From positions 32,797,151-32,861,150 of the forward strand of contig CAIIXF020000003.1 in the NCBI GenBank assembly GCA_903813345.2: a DNA stretch of 64,000 nt. The letters run 5' to 3'. The notes beneath the pieces are model-generated. The model was not told the origin of the DNA, ran no database searches, and saw nothing but the letters and a program-made list of their open reading frames with translations. Below, in pieces: positions 1 to 13,900 of the stretch. The position numbers and the translations under genes are program-made. Source of the stretch: Owenia fusiformis (taxonomy: Eukaryota; Annelida; Polychaeta; Sabellida; Oweniidae). How positions within the stretch are numbered: position 1 is the first letter of the stretch; every line of letters starts with the position of its first letter.

Positions 1-49
1 AATTTATTTATTGAAAAGTCTATTTGCTAAATTACTCATTCTAGACTGC

Positions 50-229
50 CAGGCCCGTAGCCAGGGGGATTCGCAGGCCAAAAATTCTTTCAAAATCATG
101 CAGTTTTTCACCATTTTGAGCACTTCTCAAGTGATTTTAGCCATATTTGAGTTAAAATTGTCAAATGTGTACCCCCCTGGAAATTTTTGAAAACTGAACC
201 CCCCCTTGGCATATCCTGGCTACGGGCTT
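50..229. mobile_element. Short MITE-like element with GCCCGTAGCCAGG ends
   Basis: The two ends are inverted copies of GCCCGTAGCCAGG (left near 53-65, right near 215-228). A 6-bp direct repeat GACTGC flanks the element at 44-49 and 230-235. The interior has no coding frame. This is a non-autonomous DNA element of about 180 bp lying 3' of the FA2H gene. The family assignment is open. Confidence 0.6.
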
Positions 230-514
230 GACTGCTGAACATTTGGATGCAATAAAAAGCAGAGAGTGTATTGTAAAATGTGATGTACAAAGCAAGCTAA
301 ATACCATTTGATAACATTGATAATAGCAGATAATATTAGTTAACAATCTGTGACTCTAAAAAACAAACAAATTATCAGCTTTTATAAACAGATAGGGATG
401 CGGTGTTAATTCTCCCCAGGATTTTTTCAAGTGATTGCAAAAATTCTCATTTATCTCAAAATATTCAATTTTTCATTTCACAATTTTGACCAAAAATGGT
501 CAATCAAAAAATGG

Positions 515-645
515 TACAGTAAAGTGATGTACAGTACAGTAAAGTACTGTAAAGTACAGTTGAGTGTTGTACAGTACAGTAAAGTGCTGTACAGTACCGT
601 GCAGTACAGTAAAGTGCTGTACAGTTCAGCACAGTGTAGTAGATT
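515..645. repeat. Degenerate GTACAGTA microsatellite
   Basis: This is a run of imperfect GTACAGTACAGTAAAGT-type units. The open frame across it (431-697) is only a by-product of the repeat and is not a gene. Confidence 0.75.
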
Positions 646-840
646 TTACTACAAAAGCGAAGCTAAAAGCTGTCTCACACTCGTTCCTAAGTATTAGACC
701 TAAATTCTATATCAATGTGATAATTAAAATTAAATGAGGTAGATGGATAGAAATATATAATCTTTTAAATATAGAAAGACAATTAGTTCAATTAAATCAC
801 AGTAGTCCTAATCTCATGTGAAATGATAATCTTATAACAA

Positions 841-1240
841 AGAAAAGACTTAGGTTGATCCTTATATGTGAAGCAATAATTTAAAATGAAAAGACTTGAG
901 TCAATCCTTATATTTGAAGCAATAATTTAACATAGAAAAGACTTAAGTCAATCCTTATATGTGAAGCAATAATTTAACATTGAAAAGACTTCAGTTGATC
1001 CTTATATGTTAAGCAATAAATTTAACATTGAAAAGACTTAAGCCAATCCTTATATGTGAAGCAATAATTCAAATTGAAAAGACTTAAGTCAATCCTTATA
1101 TGTGAAGCAATAATTTAAAATGAAAAGATTTAAGTCAATCCTTATATGTGAAGCAATAATTTAACATTGAAAAGACTTAATTCAATCCTTATATGTGAAG
1201 CTATAATTTAACATTGAAAAGACTTCGGTTGATCCTTATA
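841..1240. repeat. 46-47 bp tandem repeat, about 8.5 copies
   Basis: The unit begins GAAAAGACTTAAGTCAATCC, continues with CTTATATGTGAAGCAATAAT and ends in a T/A-rich spacer. Copies differ by point changes (AAGTCA, GAGTCA, AGTTGA) and by one or two bases in length. It lies downstream of the FA2H stop codon, in its 3' UTR or in intergenic DNA. The neighbouring 1241-1914 shows nothing recognisable. Confidence 0.85.
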
Positions 1241-1914
1241 AAGAAAACTGACCAATAAATGTTAGACAAATGATAGATTTTGTTTGATTGGGGGAGTCAA
1301 ATAGCACTTCATCATGTGACCTCACTGAATTTGTGCAATATAGAACTCAAACTTTTTTCGTCAACATTTCAACTACTCTAATACTAAAGAAAATTATGGG
1401 TAATTATGGTCCAACCCTTAATGAAACCCATTCTATATACCATGGACTATATGATATAAAAACTTTATGAGTTTCTAGATTTTCATCTGGAGATAAAATT
1501 GAGAATTTTTGGTTTAATAACATGAAACAAAGGAGTTAAAATTTCAATTTCAATTCAAATAAATAGTGAACCCAAAAAGAAACATTTGCAATAAAGAATA
1601 AAATCAGAAAGAATTTGTGAATTTAACATTTTAGTTAAACCATAACCATCCTTCTTAGCATACATCTTCCATATATGGAATCATGTACCTTATATAACAT
1701 CCGTTGCAGTCTGCTTTGCACACAAATATATAACATGAAGCATACAATTACACTAACCAGCCTGTAAAAGAGTCCCACTTCTCAAATGTAAACTGCATTA
1801 CCATTCACCATAAATCACATTAAAATAAGCTCTTCATATACATCCAGGAATAATATAATCTGGTTTTAAAATGTTGCGTAACCAGATTTTTCATCGTCAT
1901 CATCATCAATATTC

Positions 1915-4900
1915 TTATTGCTGCTTCTCTGGAATTAGTGTTCCAAATGGATAGTCCCAAAGTTTACTTGATATGCCAAATCCTGGAAAGAAATATGTAC
2001 TTGTTTATTTTGCACTAGTTGGCATGACAATAATAAGGTCTGATATATGAAAGTTTCATGAATAATGTAGCAGTTGAACAAAAAGTTCACAAGAGAAAAA
2101 CAACAATTCAAGTGAGTAGCAAATCCCACTGAAGAAAACATAATTCATCAAATCAGTCCTCATTTTTAACTTTTCATGACAGAAAAACAAAGCAGAAGTG
2201 TCTCTTTTTGGCAGAATCATATACATGTGGGCATCTTTTATTTAAGGGAGAACCTTATAACAGAAGAATTTGGGGTATCTTGACTTGAACAGTTAGTTTT
2301 AATAAATACAGTATTTAAATGACAAAGAAGTATACAGTTATACTATATTTCATATTACTTAAATGGAAATTTATGTGGATGAGATATACACTTATGTAAA
2401 CATACCTAGTCGTTGATGTTCGAAATGATGTCTTACATGGTAGTTCTTCAAGCGCTTGAAATAGTCAAACTTAATGGAACCATGGTGTAAATAGTAATGT
2501 GTCAAGTCATAAGACACATAACCTGAAAAATATTACAATGCATAATGTATAATACATGGTAGTTCTACAAGCGCTTGAAATAGTCAAACTTAATGGAACC
2601 ATGGTGTAAATAGTAATGTGTCAAGTCATAAGACACATAACCTGAAAACATTGCAATACATAATATATAATATATACCTATATTGTATATAATTGCAGTA
2701 CAAGTAGCTCAGGCAAAATACCAGGCTTGCTTTATATGTGCATTGGACAAACAAAACAATTAAAGACCTTTCAATTCTGTTAAAACAGTTCCATCCTTAT
2801 GCTGTGCCATTATATAATTAACATATTATTCAGCACTAAACAGTGCTAGGCCTATTTCTTATTGGCAGTTTAAGAGATGCTTTTGAACTACAAATTTTGA
2901 AATATTCAGAATTCAATTTAATTATTCAGTTTTCCAATATACTGATATGATTTACTTGAGTGATTAATGTTTATGCTTAACATTATTTCAGAGTTTTTCT
3001 CTTATATCTTAACTTAAATCAAGTAAATTACAATAAAACTCATCACTAAATAAATAAATAACACATTTATATGTAATATGCCAGAATATGTCAAAATAAT
3101 TGAGTGTCTACCAAGCAGCATATCTATTATATTATATAGCCTAAAGCAGGGTAATCTGCTTTCATAAATATACAGATCAAGAACGTCATCATTCAATAAT
3201 TAACAGTCACTTTAGTCTTATAACAAACTGTTAATCATTAATCTTGATATTGCATAAGGGCTACTAAGACGTCACAATCTTGTTCAGCGCTTAGATTCAA
3301 ACATGGTTGTCATAATTTTTTAACATATTGGCATTTGGTCCATTGCTAAATTGGCAACACATTTTCCAAGTTCACCAAATGTTTTCTCAAATATTTTTTG
3401 AAATATATCATGCTAGAAATAAGAGAGTAGTAATGTCTATAAACAATACCGAAGATATGAACTTTTAACAAAAATGGCGGCCATTTTGAATTAATTGAGC
3501 GGCCTTGCTAACATTTCTTCATGAGTAGAAGCCATAATATATGTTTGTAAGGTCTCAGCATATAACATATTATCCAAATCAAAAAAAAAATTGTTAGATG
3601 GGGTAATACAGAGAGAGCAAGAATTTGAACAAAAAATAATTACCTCACACAGAACAATAATAATCATATTTGGCTTTTGAAATTAATCACACAAATCTTG
3701 GATTTGGGTTTTACTTACCTAGGATGGTTCCTGCTAAAACTGCCATTTTGATGGAATATGGAAATAGAAACGTGTAGATGACGTTGAAGAGGCAGGCGAA
3801 TATCACACCTGGCACAATCGGAAACACCAGTCTTTCACGATCAAATGGAGACTGGAATAGGAACACAATATTAATCATTATAGGTGTATACATGTACAGT
3901 ATTATGATTTTGTATGGAACGCTTTGTCAATTTATAATTGATAACTGTACAGTACACAAATTTTGGAGTAATGATGAATATTTCTTATATCATACTACAT
4001 GTAGTACGAAAATTAAGAAATTCAGAATTAATCATAATTTTTGTGCGGATGTTTTACACTTCTTTTTATAGCCTTAAATTATAGCTTTTTCTCTTTCAAA
4101 TTAGTTTTTACTATTCTACTGTTATTGCTCTTTCAAAAGGCGCTTTACTGCCATTGTCTTGTCCCTATAGGCATATATATACAGGAGTGTAGGCATGTGG
4201 GGGGCACCAGATATATCTTGTTTTTCTAGGTTTTCCCCCTATGTAAGTGTAATGTACCATACCTTGTGATGTTGACCATGTAGTATAAAATGGAGGGTGA
4301 TTAAGAAAGGCGATTTCTCATCGGGAATCATATGGAACAGCCACCTGTGGACAACATACTCCAGGAACGTCCAGAACAAAGCCCCAAATGCAAAGAAAAC
4401 TGGAATACTATAAGCATTGAAACTGAATCCTGGAAAAAAATATTAAAGTGTATGAGTTATTTGTAAAATCTGTTCATTGTCACATGTACAGTAGATTCAC
4501 ATATTGACACCAAGAAGTATTTTCAGTTTAGCAGCCTTGGGTATTTTAAGCAAGGGGGGGCTTCAAAATTTTATTGTTTAATACTGGCACAACCTTTATA
4601 CATGTCTAATAAAAAATGCCTGTTATTAACTCCTCCTTTACAAATAACAAATAATATTATTATCAGAAATATGATGTCAATATTCAATTTAATGTTAGTA
4701 TACATCATTTTGAGCATTAGTGTTTTTTTAACATTAAGCTAGTTTCAACTCAAATACTAAAACATAATTCAATCATAATGTCCAAACCTCCAAACAGCAC
4801 TATTGGCCACTGTTCGCTTCCCCCTTGGAATTCACTGTAAGATTTGTAAAGGAACATGCTCATAACCGGCAGCCAGAACATGGGAATCAAATACCACGCA

Positions 4901-7900
4901 GTCTTGGAGAAATATTCACAAAAATCAGATTTGAAGAGTCGAATGCATGTCTCTTGAGGGGTATGGACCCATTGTTCATAGTGACGGCCCAGTTTGTGAA
5001 CCTGCCAAAGAATGGGCTTGTCCCAGTCAATGAAGTCTTTCTGAAATCACACATATAAATATATTTATTCCATAGTTATTCTTGAAATCACACACATCAA
5101 TATATTTATCCCATTGGTATTCTTGAAATCATACACATCAATATATTTATCCAATAGTTTTTCTTGAAATCACACACATCAATATATTTATCCCATAGTT
5201 TTTCTTGAAATCACACACATCAATATATTTATCCAATAGTTTTTCTTGAAATCACACACATCAATATATTTATCCAATAGTTTTTCTTGAAATCACACAC
5301 ATCAATATATTTATCCCATAGTTATTTTTGAAATCACACACATCAATATATTTATCCCATAGTTATTCTTGAAATCACACACATTGATATATTTATCCCA
5401 GGGTTATTTTTGAAATCACACACATCAATATATTTATCCCATAGTTATTCTTGAAATCACACACATCAATATATTTATCCCATAGTTATTTTTGAAATCA
5501 CACACATCAATATATTTATCCCATAATTATTCTTTAAATCACAATCATCAATATATTTATGTCATAGTTATTCTTGAAATCACAAACATCAATATATTTA
5601 CCCCATAGTTATTCTTGAAATCACACACATCAATACATTTATCCCATAATTATTCCTGGAAAGGTATCACAGACATTCCCATGTGGGATATTATTTTGAG
5701 GTACAAAAGGCACTTTAACTGGTTTAATTATATGTCAAAAAAGCTGGAACAGAATATGGGTTCAATCATTGGGTACAAGCATTGAGACAGGGTGCCAGCC
5801 ACTGGGTCAATGTGGTCGGATGAATTAACATGTACATAAAAGCTGTTATAAATAAATGATCATAGGGGAAAATTACCCGACAACTGGTTTGTAATCGTAT
5901 TAGTTAACGAGTAACTGTAACTCTCGTTAATGCATCTGCTACCATAAATTCCTGTATAGTATATCAGAGTACAAAGACTGGGCTTCAAGCAATCATTTCT
6001 TATTCTATTACATCATATCACAAGTCAGAAATACCTTTAATATTTTCTTTATAGATTCAAGCAGTCAATATGTATCATAGGTTTTCTAGAGGCCTATTCA
6101 ACGGTATGATGATTGTATTGATCTATGATTATTAAACACAATTTATTTGACTCATGAATAAAAAGATCAAATCCTATCATATTAGCCTCTGAGAATTACA
6201 GATGATTGTAAATGATCTCAAACGAATATTCTATGGGGATTCAATTTAAACGTGAAATGAGTATTAGCAACTGACTGACAAAAAAAGTCATGATTTAGTT
6301 TTTTTAATCAATAGGACATACATGTACATTGAATAAACAGGGTTGGGGCAAATCGTCTTCAGTGTAATCATAATTTTCTGACAGAACAGGTATATTTTGA
6401 TCTCAATTGGCTTGAGTGTGGAAATACTTGTTACTTTATTAAAGAGAGTTACACTAAAGCTTTTAGAAAACTCACCTCTATGAAATCAAACTGATTTTCT
6501 TTGTTCTCATGGATACCATTATTTGTTGCCCCGTTACCATTAGCAGCCATTTTCTTGGGTTCATCTTTCGTAGAAATGCGTTTTTGAGCATTCTGAAAAT
6601 AAATTTCAATTCAATATAATTTTGTTTCTATGGTTACTGGAAAGCATTAAGTCTCGGATTATTAAACGTGGTGATGATATCCATAGCTTTAATTTTAAAA
6701 ATGTGAAATCAAATTATCACACCCTGTTGCAAATCTGTTCAATACCATGTCAAAAGATGAAATATTGAGATGTCTAACCTGATTAGGAAAAATTCATATC
6801 AATAAACAATGCCTTTTACAAACATTGAGGAGTAGAATTATATTCAGAATAACATACGGAACTACTTTGTGAGGAGAAAATTTTTCAGTCTTTTAACCCA
6901 ATGATTTAATTATAATAAAACATTTAAAGTTGAACACCTCCTATTGAAGTAGAACATTTTTAAGGAAAATCAATAGTGTTCTTCTAACAAAGGTCTTACT
7001 GTGTGTTTAATGAAATCAAGCTAAAAGGATCATCCATTAGTATCAGGTATATTATTAAGACTATCTAATATAATTACTAAATATTAAATTCACTCTTAAT
7101 GTCACAGGGATACTCGCATAGAAGTTTTCTTATTGCCGTGTATATTTTGTTTTGTTTATTTCTGCCAAAATTCATGAACAACCAATTATATGTTGGGACA
7201 TTTTGCTTTTGACACCACACATTTTTGCTTATACTCATTTTTCTTCCTAGTATTGTCTAGTATTGTCTATTAATATTTGACTCCCATACAATTTGAAGGG
7301 TCATTAATATTTATTTTGATATTTGAATATATAAAGCCATTGATTCCAAAAAAGTTTTCGACCCAATACCTCAAGGACAATTAATATTTTGAACTAATTC
7401 CTCTAATTTTTTGAAAAACATTTTGAGATAACCCCATAGAATAGTTGATATTAGTTTTCTTAGAACTGCAATATTTAGCTTAATGCCATAAGCTGTAAGA
7501 GACTGCAGAAATAGATATCACGTTTATAGGTGTTCAATGTCACATTGATTTATTTCATACGACTTTCCGATAATAAAATAAAACAAGATATCTCTGGGAG
7601 TGTAGCACTTAAAGGCCAGAATGAGGCTCAACCAAAGAGAAATGTAATTTATCTTAGACTCTTAAACAAATATCTAGCATTCTAGTAAACAAATAAAGAA
7701 TCAAAGTTTTTGTTTAATTTGTTCTGTGCATGCTCAATGAGGAGGTATATTTTAGATATGGAGGATTACTTATTTACTTCAACAAGTTCATAAGTTTACT
7801 TTAGTTAATAGAGCTTCCCACAAGCGACCATACTGGACAGTCGCTATGGCTACTTTTAACAACCAATACATGAGACATATATTCCAACAGAATCAATGAT

Positions 7901-10900
7901 TTAGTGCTTCTATGACTCTTAAGATCTATATCTTACACAGAAAACACTCAATATAATTGCCAGATTTACAAAGAATACACATTCTGATGCTTCGACATAT
8001 CAATAATTCACGAACAAAAAAATACAAAAATGTCAATGCCAGGTTTACACGGAATAAGATGTTTCACAACTTAGCGAAGATCTAATCAATATTTCATTAT
8101 CATGATCTGTGGCGCCTGGTACAAAAACCACCTGCTTTCTATTCTATTATGTACAGAAGTAATCCCTCGATTATTGCTGGAACATGAGCATTATTATAAA
8201 TAAACCATGAGGTAATTGGCAAAAATATAGGTATCTTTGAAAACATTTCCCCATCAAAAGTTATCAAAAAATCTTCTGAATAATTTCCGAATGCCCTTGG
8301 GAGCCCAAGACCCTGGATGTTTCCTGTTCCTGTCATTAACTCAGCAGGCGATACCCTGACATTTCTTTGACTTATTAATGTCAGATTTAATTACATATTC
8401 TATATGTGACTAGAAACCAAAGTTTCAAAATCCACACAGAAGTTCTTAATGTTACGAAACGTGGGCATGTCCGTCAGGGAGCTGTAGTGTACCGAGCCAG
8501 ATACTAGACTCGAAAGGTAGTGTGCTAAATTCAAATGCAACGTACGGGAATAGAACCCAGGACCTTCCGCTCTCGAGTCAGACGCTCTACCCCTGAGCCA
8601 TAAAGGCTAGCCACTACAGCTGAGACTGTAATAGAGACTTGCTATAAAATGTCATTACATTATGAACTCTCACGACTCACGGTATTACAAAAAGCAGCAG
8701 TTAATATTTTACATATGATTTCACAGTTGATTTAATGTTTATTATGCATGCTTTTTCCAGTTTTGCATCTCTGTTCCATATTCATGATAGCTTCTGACAG
8801 TGAAAGAGACCCTGACATAATTTTCATCATCGATAAAGATGTGAACAATCTCAAGAGAATCAATATGACATAAACCTCAAAATGAGTTAGAATTTGCGAG
8901 ATCTCATTGAGGTATTATTATGCAATGCGTGTGAAACGATGTATTGATAGCATTACTAATTAGTATAGGTGGTTGCATCAAATGTTTCTTATGATCAACG
9001 AACTATTCATTCTAGAATAAATGTCATTTTCAAATCAAATCACTCAAATACATACTATATTAAACTTTGATTTCTGAATTTAACTAAACAAATAAAAAAT
9101 GTCAGATGGCGTAAACATCATATCGGATGAGCAGATCACATGTGTGTCTAGGTTCACAAAAAAATTGATACCACCAAAGTGATCACGACCAATAATCATG
9201 ATAATTTTCTCTCAAAAATAGTTTTTAATGACCTTTCGTACACTTGTTAATTATGATTTGATGTGATGTATATTGAGATCAGAATCTCGCCACTTATGTC
9301 TATAAATATATGAATTATGACAATTATCTATGTTTATAAATAAATAATTAAGATATTTATATCAGAACACGTATTGCTTACGTCCCATGACATGTGCTGC
9401 ATTTATTCTTACAAAACGCCTCATTTTCAAATCATGAATCAGGATTTCATCCAGCAAAATGAAATTTTTCTTCCAGGTATTATTTTACAACAGCACATTT
9501 TCACTGAGATTTAGGAATATTATCTCAAAAAATTCTAGACTTCAAAAACTATCCCAGAACTTATCTTAGGAATTTTAAAATGATCTCAAATTTCTGATGA
9601 TATCTATGATAGCTGGACTACTTTTGCTGATTTAAAAGAGAGTTTCGTGAACCTAATGTACTAGGCTTTGACCCTCAGGGTATTACTAACCAGACCCCTT
9701 GATTAATATTTTACATGATAATCCATTGAAATCACAAATTGGGGTTTAACTCATGATAACTACTGAGGAATAATAAATACTTAATATTTATAAAATATTA
9801 AGTATTATATGTATTTACAAAATATCATGAAAAAATCTCAATAAATCAAGCAAACCAAGCTCTTTCATCTAGAAAGTTATATGAAAACTGATCAATAGAC
9901 CAATAAACACTAACAAAAATAAAAAAAGAAAGTACATGTAATTTCTTTTTGGGTCTACCCCTCATCTCCCTCAACTGGTAATCAAAGATATATTCAGTTG
10001 CACTTTCACTAAAATAATATGTTTTCATGTTATCTTATATTTTTATTATTAATCAATATACTGTTTATGCGATCCATAATGCAGCTGTAAAATATGGGTG
10101 ATTTTGTGGAAAAATACAGACTTTTATGTATTAGAAGGATGTCTGGTATGTTAACTTAGAGTGTATATTCACGTTAGATAACCTGCTTCATTGAATTCCA
10201 CATTTTTCATAATATCAGAAATCTGGAAGCCTGCCTGATAACTAATCTGTCTGTTTTACAGGTAGAAAATTACAACACAGGTTTTCTTAATATAGCCAGG
10301 TGATGGGATACTGAATGTTTCTAACTAAAATTACTAGCTTACTCAAATTATTAGATTTCAATCATATCTGAGGTGAATTCACAAATGACAGTAAAATCTA
10401 TTTTGGTGAACACAAAGAGCTCTCTAGTTCATTCATACAATAGCACCATTTTTTGGGACATTGACTTCTGTACATTGTATCTGTATGAAACACTTTCTGA
10501 AAATAAAACCTTTTTATGGCTTCAAAACTCTTCCCAGGATGATAGAAGTGTTTAGTACACAAACTTTTGAAAGACTGCTTGAAATTCACTTACACAAATT
10601 TTCCTATTCTAGTACAAATAAATTTTCTAATATGATACAAAGACGTTTACATGTAATTATAAGGAAGCTAAATTTTGTTAAATGTCTAAACAAATTCAAT
10701 AAAATATCAACCGTAAGCAGAAATGACTGAGTTTGCATTCAGTTGCTTCCTTGCCTCTTGAGGTAGAGGAATCCAATAAGAAGCAGGAGTCAAAAACCAG
10801 ACACTTATATCATCCTAGTATTTCTGAGAATTATGTAAGGCAGTGTGGTCTAACCTGAAGCTATTAGAGATCATCATAGTCTAGTCATATCATATGTCTA

Positions 10901-13900
10901 TCATACAGTAAAACATGTTTGATTGCAGTCAGGTGTTTTTTTTAATATTCGCTATAATCTGTTTCTTGAATTATACAATTCACAAATTGATAATTTCATA
11001 TATGTTATCAATAGAAAAAATCTATAATCGTGAAAGCTTACAAAAACTTAATGCACGGATATTCTAGTTTTATAAAACTATACCTTTGTGAATATAACAT
11101 GTTTTATGTATAATAAAAAGGATGAAGAGGCCCAGCTGCAAATGCCACAGGGGTCCTATTACATAACACAGAGTTCTATCTTCATATAACCAGATGTTTT
11201 ATTTTCAGATTCATGGATTACTTTATCTACAGCAGAGAGCCTATTGTCCTTGTAAGGAATCATGTTTTATAGTCTTCAATACTTTGATTTTGCAAGATGT
11301 TACACAGATATACATGAAATACATGTGCATTCTTTAATTTAGAGATAACCCTTCATCTTAGCCTTTCCTAATCAGGTCAGAATACTGCGAACAGCTAGTT
11401 CTATTTTCCAACCACCTAATCAGTATTTCAGTCACAAAATGTCCATTTTTCCTATAAGGCCCTTAGACAGCCATCAGAAATATATCTATTTAGCATTTCA
11501 TGTTTGAAAACCAATTAACGAGACAACAACTTTTTTGAGATAATTAGATCTTCTCAGCATCAAACTGTATACATTTCAATTTTTATCATACATTGTATTA
11601 CATTTTAATGTGCAGGGGTGGTAGAATTGTATAGACAATCAAATATCAATATTTTCACATGCCAACGCCATTTAGACCTCAAGAATTTATGATTTTTTCA
11701 GAAGCAAGCATTTTCTGAACAAGAGATTAGATTTGTATATAAACCAGAATTATCCCTTTCTTATAACATGAGGCCCATATCTAATATTTATCCCTTTCTT
11801 ATAGCATGAGGCCCATATCTAATAATTATCCCTTTCTTATAACATGCGGCCCATATCTAATAATTATCCCTTTCTTATAGCATGAGGCCCATATCTAATA
11901 ATTATCCCTTTCTTATAGCATGAGGCCCATATCTAATAATTATCCCTTTCTTATAGCATGAGGCCCATATCTAATAATTATCCTTTCTTATAGCATGCGG
12001 CCCATATCTAATAATTATCCCTTTCTTATAGCATGAGGCCCATATCTAATAATTATCCCTTTCTTATAGCATGAGGCCCATATCTAATAATTATCCCTTT
12101 CTTATAGCATGAGGCCCATATCTAATAATTATCCCTTTCTTATAGCATGAGACATATCTAATAATTATCCCTTTCTTATAGCATGAGGCCCATATCTAAT
12201 AATTATCCCTTTCTTATAGCATGAGACATATCTAATAATTATCCCTTTCTTATAGCATGAGGCCCATATCTAATAAGTATCCCTTTCTTATAGCATGAGG
12301 CCCATATCTAATAATTATCCCTTTCTTATAGCATGAGGCCCATATCTAATAATTATCCCTTTCTTATAACATGTGGCCCATATCTAATAATTATCCCTTT
12401 CTTATAGCATGAGGCCCATATCTAATAATTATCCCTTTCTTATAGCATGAGGCCCATATCTAATAATTATCCCTTTCTTATAACATGTGGCCCATATCTA
12501 ATAATTATCCCTTTCTTATAACATGTGGCCTATATCTAATAATTATCCCTTTCTTATAGCATGAGACATATCTAATAATTATCCCTTTCTTATAGCATGA
12601 GGCCCATATCTAATAATTATCCCTTTCTTATAGCATGAGACATATCTAATAATTATCCCTTTCTTATAGCATGAGGCCCATATCTAATAATTATCCCTTT
12701 CTTATAGCATGAGACATATCTAATAATTATCCCTTTCTTATAGCATGAGGCCCATATCTAATAATTATCCCTTTCTTATAGCATGAGACATATCTAATAA
12801 TTATCCCTTTCTTATAGCATGAGGCCCATATCTAATATTTATCCCTTTCTTATAGCATGAGACATATCTAATAATTATCCCTTTCTTATAGCATGAGGCC
12901 CATATCTAATAATTATCCCTTTCTGATAGCATGAGGCCCATATCTAATAATTATCCCTTTCTTATAGCATGCGGCCCATATCTAATAATTATCCCTTTCT
13001 TATAGCATGCGGCCCATATCTAATAATTATCCCTTTCTTATAGCATGAGGCCCATATCTAATAATTATCCTTTCTTATAGCATGTGGCCCATATCTAATA
13101 ATTATCCCTTTCTTATAGCATGAGACATATCTAATAATTATCCCTTTCTTATAGCATGAGGCCCATATCTAATAATTATCCCTTTCTTATAGCATGAGGC
13201 CCATATCTAATAAGTATCCCTTTCTTATAGCATGCGGCCCATATCTAATAATTATCCCTTTCTTATAGCATGAGACATATCTAATAATTATTTCTTTCTT
13301 ATAGCATGAGACATATCTAATAATTATCCCTTTCTTATAGCATGAGACATATCTAATAATTATCCCTTTCTTATAGCATGAGGCCCATATCTAATAATTA
13401 TCCCTTTCTTATAGCATGAGGCCCATATCTAATAATTATCCCTTTCTTATAGCATGAGGCCCATATCTAATAATTATCCCTTTCTTATAGCATGAGGCCC
13501 ATATCTAATAATTATCCTTTCTTATAGCATGTGGCCAATATCTAATAATTATCCCTTTCTTATAGCATGAGACATATCTAATAATTATCCCTTTCTTATA
13601 GCATGAGGCCCATATCTAATAATTATCCCTTTCTTATAGCATGAGACATATCTAATAATTATCCCTTTCTTATAGCATGAGGCCCATATCTAATAATTAT
13701 CCCTTTCTTATAGCATGAGACATATCTAATAATTATCCCTTTCTTATAGCATGAGGCCCATATCTAATAATTATCCCTTTCTTATAGCATGAGACATATC
13801 TAATAATTATCCCTTTCTTATAGCATGAGGCCCATATCTAATAATTATCCCTTTCTTATAGCATGAGGCCCATATCTAATAAGTATCCCTTTCTTATAGC

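Noticed and set aside
2554-2641. Extra FA2H exon encoding an alternative hydroxylase segment
   Set aside because: The copy has an acceptor but no donor and carries an in-frame stop, so it cannot be a cassette exon.
8540-8605. A functional tRNA gene
   Set aside because: A and B boxes are present but the anticodon arm does not pair and the sequence continues into a repeat body, so it was called a SINE.
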